Source: Gemmatimonadaceae bacterium
Lineage (GTDB): Bacteria; Gemmatimonadota; Gemmatimonadetes; Gemmatimonadales; Gemmatimonadaceae
NCBI GenBank assembly: GCA_017881585.1
Contig: JADGQS010000019.1
Coordinates: 1-34,787, forward strand
Length of the DNA stretch: 34,787 nucleotides
Direction: 5' to 3'
Under the pieces are notes generated by a model. The model made no database searches, was not told where the DNA came from, and saw only the letters and a list, made by a program, of their open reading frames with translations. The translations under genes and the position numbers were made by a program. Below are positions 30,747 to 34,787 of this stretch, in pieces; position 1 is the stretch's first letter, and every line of letters begins with the position of its first letter.

Positions 30747-31952
30747 TCAGGAGCGCTGACCCAGCGCCCACTGCGCGGCCCACGCCTCGAGTCCTTCTTC
30801 GGTCATCGGCCGCGCGATCATGAAGCCCTGAATCATGTCGCAGCCGAGTTCGTCGAGAAGGTCCCAGTCCGGCCGCTGCTGAACGCCCTTGGCGACCGAC
30901 GTCATCTTGAGATTGCGCGCGAGGGTGAGGCTCGCCTCGACCACCGAGCGTTTCGTCGACGAGGTCGAACAACCGTCCACGAAGCGGCGGTCGATCTTCA
31001 GCTCACTGAACGGCAGCCTCTGCAGTTGCGAGAGCCCTGACTGGCCGGTGCCGAAGTCATCGATGGAGAGCCGGAAGCCCTTGAGTCGCAGGCGTGTGGC
31101 GACATCGACCATCTTGATCGCGTCGCGGGCCACTTGCGTCTCGCTCACCTCCAGCGTGATGCGTTCGGGCGGCACGTGCGCGTCACGCGCGAGAGACTCG
31201 ATTCGTTCCGGCAGGTCGATTCGATCGAAAGTCCGCACGGAGAGGTTGATGGCCACTCCGAGTTCCTGGCCCGCGTCGTGCCACCGGCCGGCGCAGGCGA
31301 TCGCCTCTCGCAGCGAGAAGTCCGCCAGCGCTGCGTTGTAGCGATCGTGTTCCTCCATTGCGGGGACGAACGACGCCGGCTGGAACAGGCCGAGCTCGGG
31401 ATGCTTCCAGCGTACCAGCGCCTCGACGCCCGCGAACTTTCCGGTGCGCATCCAGATCTTGGGCTGATACAGGAAGAACAGTTCGCCGTGCTTGAACGCA
31501 TGCTGGAAATCCTGATCCGGCGCCATGAATGCGTCGTCCACGTTCTTGTTTGGCACTTCGCGCAGCCGCTTCAGGATCGGTTCGAGCTTCTCGACGGTGA
31601 CCGGCTTCGGAATCGTGCCGAGCATTCGCAGGCCCTGCACCTCCGCGAGCATGCCGGCGGTCTCGAGGACACGCTCGTCCTCGACGCTCATGATCGCGAC
31701 GGCCGATTCGAGACCGAGGGCGCCGAAGGAACGAATCGTCTCGATCCCGTCCCGCTCCGGCATCCGCAGGTCGCAGAGGATCAGGTCGAACCACGCTCCC
31801 GGGTGCGTCACGGCCGTGAGCGCCTCGCGGCCGTCTTCAGCCTCGGTGATGTTGGTGATGCTCAGCGAACCCAGCACGTGGCGAACCCACGTACGCACGT
31901 GCAACTGGTCGTCGATGACCAGGACACGGAGCAGCGAATTGTCGTCAGGCAT
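30747..31952 (-). CDS. REC-EAL response regulator (RocR-like), altered catalytic site
   Basis: A 401-aa protein from ATG at 31952. The receiver domain has Asp61 (LILCDLRMPERDG) and Lys in GTIPKPVTVEKL. The EAL domain has Glu177 (VEALVRWKHP), Asn in INLSVRT, Glu in LEVSETQ, the DDFGTG loop, ELKIDRRF and DMIQGFMIARPM. The conserved A-E-G-V-E motif is A-K-G-V-Q: Lys355 replaces the glutamate equivalent to RocR Glu352, the proposed general base, and Gln358 replaces the second glutamate. c-di-GMP hydrolysis is therefore doubtful; it may bind c-di-GMP without cleaving it. A GTG at 31991 would extend the protein by 13 residues. Divergent from mgtA. Confidence 0.92.
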   Translation of the reverse strand: MPDDNSLLRVLVIDDQLHVRTWVRHVLGSLSITNITEAEDGREALTAVTHPGAWFDLILCDLRMPERDGIETIRSFGALGLESAVAIMSVEDERVLETAGMLAEVQGLRMLGTIPKPVTVEKLEPILKRLREVPNKNVDDAFMAPDQDFQHAFKHGELFFLYQPKIWMRTGKFAGVEALVRWKHPELGLFQPASFVPAMEEHDRYNAALADFSLREAIACAGRWHDAGQELGVAINLSVRTFDRIDLPERIESLARDAHVPPERITLEVSETQVARDAIKMVDVATRLRLKGFRLSIDDFGTGQSGLSQLQRLPFSELKIDRRFVDGCSTSSTKRSVVEASLTLARNLKMTSVAKGVQQRPDWDLLDELGCDMIQGFMIARPMTEEGLEAWAAQWALGQRS

Positions 31953-32265
31953 CGTACTCGTGCGTGCCCCCGCGTGGAGTCGCACTCTCACTTGGCATCC
32001 AGAACCTCCCGCACCTTGTGGCCCAGCAATTCCGATCGGTCTCGCGCAAACGTTACTCGAATTATACGTGTCAAGGTAGCGAACTGATGGGCAATCGTCG
32101 GCGTTTTCAGGCCAGACGCGCTTATGGCCGCTTCGTCACGTGTCGCGGTCGTGACGCCAAGAACTTCCATGGCGCGGTCCGGCCGGGATACATTATCGTC
32201 TGCTCACGCGAGTTCGTGAGGCGAGTTCGGGAGTGCCCCGCGTTCTCTTGGAATGGAGGAGCCTG
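31953..32265. other. Divergent regulatory gap between REC-EAL and mgtA genes
   Basis: About 313 bp. The minus strand has a perfect -10 hexamer TATAAT (32066-32061) about 110 bp upstream of the REC-EAL ATG, with TTGACA only 2 bp away at 32074-32069, too close to serve as its -35. On the plus strand, TTCCAT (32165-32170) and TACATT (32189-32194, 18-bp spacer) could drive mgtA. A 6-bp hairpin CTCACG/CGTGAG lies at 32203-32220. A 60-codon minus frame (31988-32170) ends in GTGA overlapping the alternative start of REC-EAL; its codon use is weaker than its neighbours. No M-box Mg2+ riboswitch pattern is recognised. Confidence 0.4.
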
Positions 32266-34787
32266 GTGACCACTGCGTCGCGCGCCGCTCAAGCGGCAGA
32301 GGGGACCGGGGCGTCCGCGCGCTGGGACTCGACCCGCATGCGTGAGGCGGCGGCGGCGAATTGCGAGAGCGCGCTTCGCCTGTGCGGCTCCGAACCGGCG
32401 GGACTTACCGAGGCCGAGGCGCTGCAGCGCCTCGCGACCTATGGCCCCAACGAAATCGCGGCCCACCGGCCCGATCCCTGGGGGCTGCGGCTGTTCCATG
32501 CCTTGCGCAATCCGCTCGTCATCCTGCTCGCGACGCTCGCCGTCGTCTCGCTCGTCACCGGCGATGCGCGCGCCGCGACCGTCATGACGCTGATGATCAT
32601 CCTCGGCGTGGCGCTGCGCTTCGTGCAAGAGTCACGGGCCAGCACGGCCGCCGAATCGCTGCGCGCGATGATCCGCGTCACGGCGACCGTGATGCGCGAC
32701 GGCGCACGGCGAGAAGTGCCACTGCACGAGATCGTGCCGGGGGACGTCATCGTCCTGACGGCCGGCGACATGATCCCGGGAGACGTGCGGCTCCTCACCG
32801 CGAAGGATCTCTTCGTGAGCCAGTCCGCCATCACCGGCGAGTCGCTTCCGGCGGAGAAGGGAGACTTCGTGCATGGAGTGCCGGACAAGCCTCCGCTCGA
32901 ATGTCCGAACCTCTGCTTCCTCGGGACCAGCGTGCAGAGCGGGTCGGCGACCGCGGTGGTCGTGGAAACCGGCGGCCGCACGCTGTTCGGAACGATGGCC
33001 CGCGGCATCTCGCAGACGGCTCCGCCCACGGCGTTCGACAGGGGAATCAACCGGTTCACCTGGCTGATGATCGGCTTCATCGCCGTCATGGTACCGGCGG
33101 TGTTCTTCATCAACGGATTCACGAAGCACAACTGGCACGAGGCGTTCTTCTTCGCGCTCGCGGTCGCGGTCGGGTTGACTCCCGAAATGCTCCCCATGAT
33201 CGTCTCCGTCTGCCTCTCGCGAGGCGCCATGGCGATGTCCGGCAAGGGCGTGATCGTCAAGCGGCTCAACTCGATCCAGAACTTCGGCGCGATGGATGTG
33301 CTGTGCACGGACAAGACCGGGACCCTGACGATGGACAGTGTGGTCCTTGAGCGGCATTGCGACGTCGAGGGGAACGAGAGCAACGAGGTCCTCGTCGCCG
33401 CGCTGCTGATCAGTCACTTCCAGACCGGCCTCAAGAGCGCCCTCGACGTCGCGACGCTGAAGCACCGCGACGACGACCCGGCTGTCGATCTCGACAGTTA
33501 CAAGAAGATCGACGAAATACCGTTCGACTTCTCCAGGCGAATCATGTCGGTCGTGGTGGACCGGCCGGACGGAATCCGGCGACTATACGCCAAGGGAGCA
33601 CCCGAAGAAATCCTGCGGCGGTGCACCGCCTTCGAGGCCGACGGCCAGGTGCTGCCGGCGCCTGCGGGATTTGCCGAAGACCTCCGCGAGCAATTCGACG
33701 CCCTCAGCGAGGATGGCTTCCGTGTGCTGGGCGTGTCTTATCGGGATGTGCCGTCCAAGGAGAGTTACACGCGCGACGACGAAGCCGAGATGGTGCTGCT
33801 GGGCTACGCGGGCTTCTTCGATCCACCGAAGGAGACCGCGGGCCCGGCCATCGCGGCACTCCGCGACCATGGCGTGGCCGTGAAGATCCTGACGGGCGAC
33901 AACGAGTTGGTCACCCGCACGATCTGCACGCACGTCGGGCTTCCCTCCGACGTGGTGATGCTCGGCACGCAGGTCGCGGAGATGAACGACAAGGAACTGG
34001 CCGAGGCCGTCGAGCAGACCACGATCTTCGCCCGGCTCACGCCCGCGGACAAGGAGCGCATCATCCAGAGCCTCCAGTCGCGAAATCACGTGGTGGGGTT
34101 CATGGGCGACGGGATCAACGATGCGGCCGCGCTCCGCGCAGCGGACGTCGGGATTTCGGTCGACACCGCGGTGGACGTCGCCAAGGAATCGGCCGACATC
34201 ATCCTGCTCCAGAAGAGCCTGCTCGTGCTGGACGAAGGCGTGCTCGAGGGGCGGAAGGTGTTCTCCAACGTCCTGAAGTATATCCGCATGGGGGCGAGTT
34301 CGAATTTCGGAAACATGTTCAGCGTCATCGGCGCGAGCGCGCTCCTGCCCTTCGTCCCGATGGCGCCCCTGCAGGTGCTCACCAACAACCTCTTGTACGA
34401 CTTTTCGCAGGTGCCGATCCCGACGGACAACGTCGATGCGGAACAGATCACGCGCCCTCGTCCGTGGGAGATCAGCGCGATCGCGAAATTCATCCTCGTG
34501 ATCGGCCCCATCAGCTCGATCTTCGACTACACGACGTACGCGATGATGTGGTTCATCTTCGGCGCGAAGACGCCCGCCCAGGCGGCGCTCTTCCAGACGG
34601 GGTGGTTCGTGGAGTCGATCATGACGCAGACGCTCATCATTCATGTCATCCGAACCAGCAAGATCCCGTTCTTCCAGAGCCGGGCGAGCTGGCCACTCGT
34701 GGCCACTACCGTGACGATCATGGCGGTGGGCGTCTGGCTGCCTTCGTCGCCACTCGGCCCGGCGCTCGGGCTCGTCGCCCTGCCCTC
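32266..34787 (+). CDS. mgtA: Mg2+-transporting P-type ATPase MgtA (3' end beyond window)
   Basis: 840 residues are present of an expected 890-900; the C-terminus runs off the window. P3B-type ATPase importing Mg2+. Features: N-terminal cation-ATPase domain (TEAEALQRLATYGPNEIA), actuator motif SAITGESLPAEK, transmembrane motif AVAVGLTPEMLPMIVS specific to MgtA/MgtB, phosphorylation site Asp349 (CTDKTGTLTMDS), nucleotide motif YAKGAPEEILRRC, hinge MGDGINDAAALRAADVGISV, and the C-terminal NNLLYDFSQVPIPTDNVD. GTG start at 32266 follows GGAGGAG (32255-32261) by 4 bases. An internal ATG at 32338 is less well placed. The enzyme sits in the inner membrane and acts under Mg2+ limitation in known cases. 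Confidence 0.95.
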   Translation, partial: MTTASRAAQAAEGTGASARWDSTRMREAAAANCESALRLCGSEPAGLTEAEALQRLATYGPNEIAAHRPDPWGLRLFHALRNPLVILLATLAVVSLVTGDARAATVMTLMIILGVALRFVQESRASTAAESLRAMIRVTATVMRDGARREVPLHEIVPGDVIVLTAGDMIPGDVRLLTAKDLFVSQSAITGESLPAEKGDFVHGVPDKPPLECPNLCFLGTSVQSGSATAVVVETGGRTLFGTMARGISQTAPPTAFDRGINRFTWLMIGFIAVMVPAVFFINGFTKHNWHEAFFFALAVAVGLTPEMLPMIVSVCLSRGAMAMSGKGVIVKRLNSIQNFGAMDVLCTDKTGTLTMDSVVLERHCDVEGNESNEVLVAALLISHFQTGLKSALDVATLKHRDDDPAVDLDSYKKIDEIPFDFSRRIMSVVVDRPDGIRRLYAKGAPEEILRRCTAFEADGQVLPAPAGFAEDLREQFDALSEDGFRVLGVSYRDVPSKESYTRDDEAEMVLLGYAGFFDPPKETAGPAIAALRDHGVAVKILTGDNELVTRTICTHVGLPSDVVMLGTQVAEMNDKELAEAVEQTTIFARLTPADKERIIQSLQSRNHVVGFMGDGINDAAALRAADVGISVDTAVDVAKESADIILLQKSLLVLDEGVLEGRKVFSNVLKYIRMGASSNFGNMFSVIGASALLPFVPMAPLQVLTNNLLYDFSQVPIPTDNVDAEQITRPRPWEISAIAKFILVIGPISSIFDYTTYAMMWFIFGAKTPAQAALFQTGWFVESIMTQTLIIHVIRTSKIPFFQSRASWPLVATTVTIMAVGVWLPSSPLGPALGLVALP

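Noticed and set aside
32061-32074. TTGACA and TATAAT next to each other on the minus strand as a full promoter
   Set aside because: They are 2 bp apart, not 16-18, so they cannot form one sigma-70 promoter; only the -10 is kept as a candidate.
1-34787. CRISPR arrays, prophage, insertion sequences, toxin-antitoxin or known defence genes
   Set aside because: No regularly spaced repeats with unique spacers, no transposase, integrase, phage structural or Cas-like protein was seen.

Overview
High-GC bacterial chromosome segment with very high third-position GC. It shows diderm features: outer-membrane beta-barrels, lipoproteins, Tat-exported enzymes and type IV pilin. The mix of secreted metallopeptidases, Tat-exported amidases, periplasmic c-type cytochromes, a DUF3943-like protein and short purine-rich intergenic repeats fits a soil Gemmatimonadota-like organism. 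That assignment is inference from gene style; no rRNA or marker gene here settles it. No prophage, insertion sequence, CRISPR array or known defence system is visible.

Layout. 1-555: tRNA-Trp and tRNA-His (minus) and a large inverted repeat. 556-1119: efp (minus). 1120-1631: non-coding stretch with two REP-like hairpins and a decayed gene fragment. 1632-5591: tesA-like lipoprotein (minus) divergent from an ABC ATPase/FtsX-like permease pair, the same arrangement as tesA-ybbA-ybbP of E. coli. 5665-10076 (minus): secreted Ig-like/M30-like metallopeptidase, apaG, and a mannose-1-phosphate guanylyltransferase. 10128-13298 (plus): PlpD-like patatin/outer-membrane protein, a second copy of the large inverted repeat, and a small outer-membrane barrel. 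13479-17044 (plus): monoheme cytochrome c, Tat-exported sarcosine-oxidase-like flavoenzyme and M28 lipoprotein peptidase, probably one functional unit. 17297-22596: type IV pilin (plus), convergent with a minus-strand run of LuxR-type response regulator, Tat lipoprotein amidase, cytochrome/toroid protein and membrane diguanylate cyclase. 22814-26100 (plus): PAS histidine kinase, single-domain response regulator and a second Tat amidase. 26195-30731: beta-propeller protein (plus), perfect terminator, cholesterol-oxidase-like GMC flavoprotein (minus) and DUF3943 protein (plus). 30747-34787: RocR-like REC-EAL protein (minus), divergent from an MgtA-type Mg2+ ATPase cut by the window end.

How the parts may work together. 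Two modules pair an exported hydrolase with a heme protein: M28 peptidase + Tat flavoenzyme + cytochrome c, and Tat amidase + cytochrome/toroid protein. This suggests periplasmic breakdown of peptides or amides with electrons passed to the respiratory chain. Cyclic-di-GMP proteins (a GGDEF cyclase with an inhibitory site, and an EAL protein lacking a key catalytic glutamate) lie near a pilin gene, suggesting control of surface behaviour.

The least expected structures are non-coding: two copies of a ~200-bp purine/pyrimidine-biased inverted repeat sharing an identical 35-nt core, each just downstream of a gene; a second, shorter GATGGAAGA repeat family; REP-like hairpins; a 12-bp tandem array that contains a response-regulator stop codon; and a tandem 31-bp dyad between two signalling genes.
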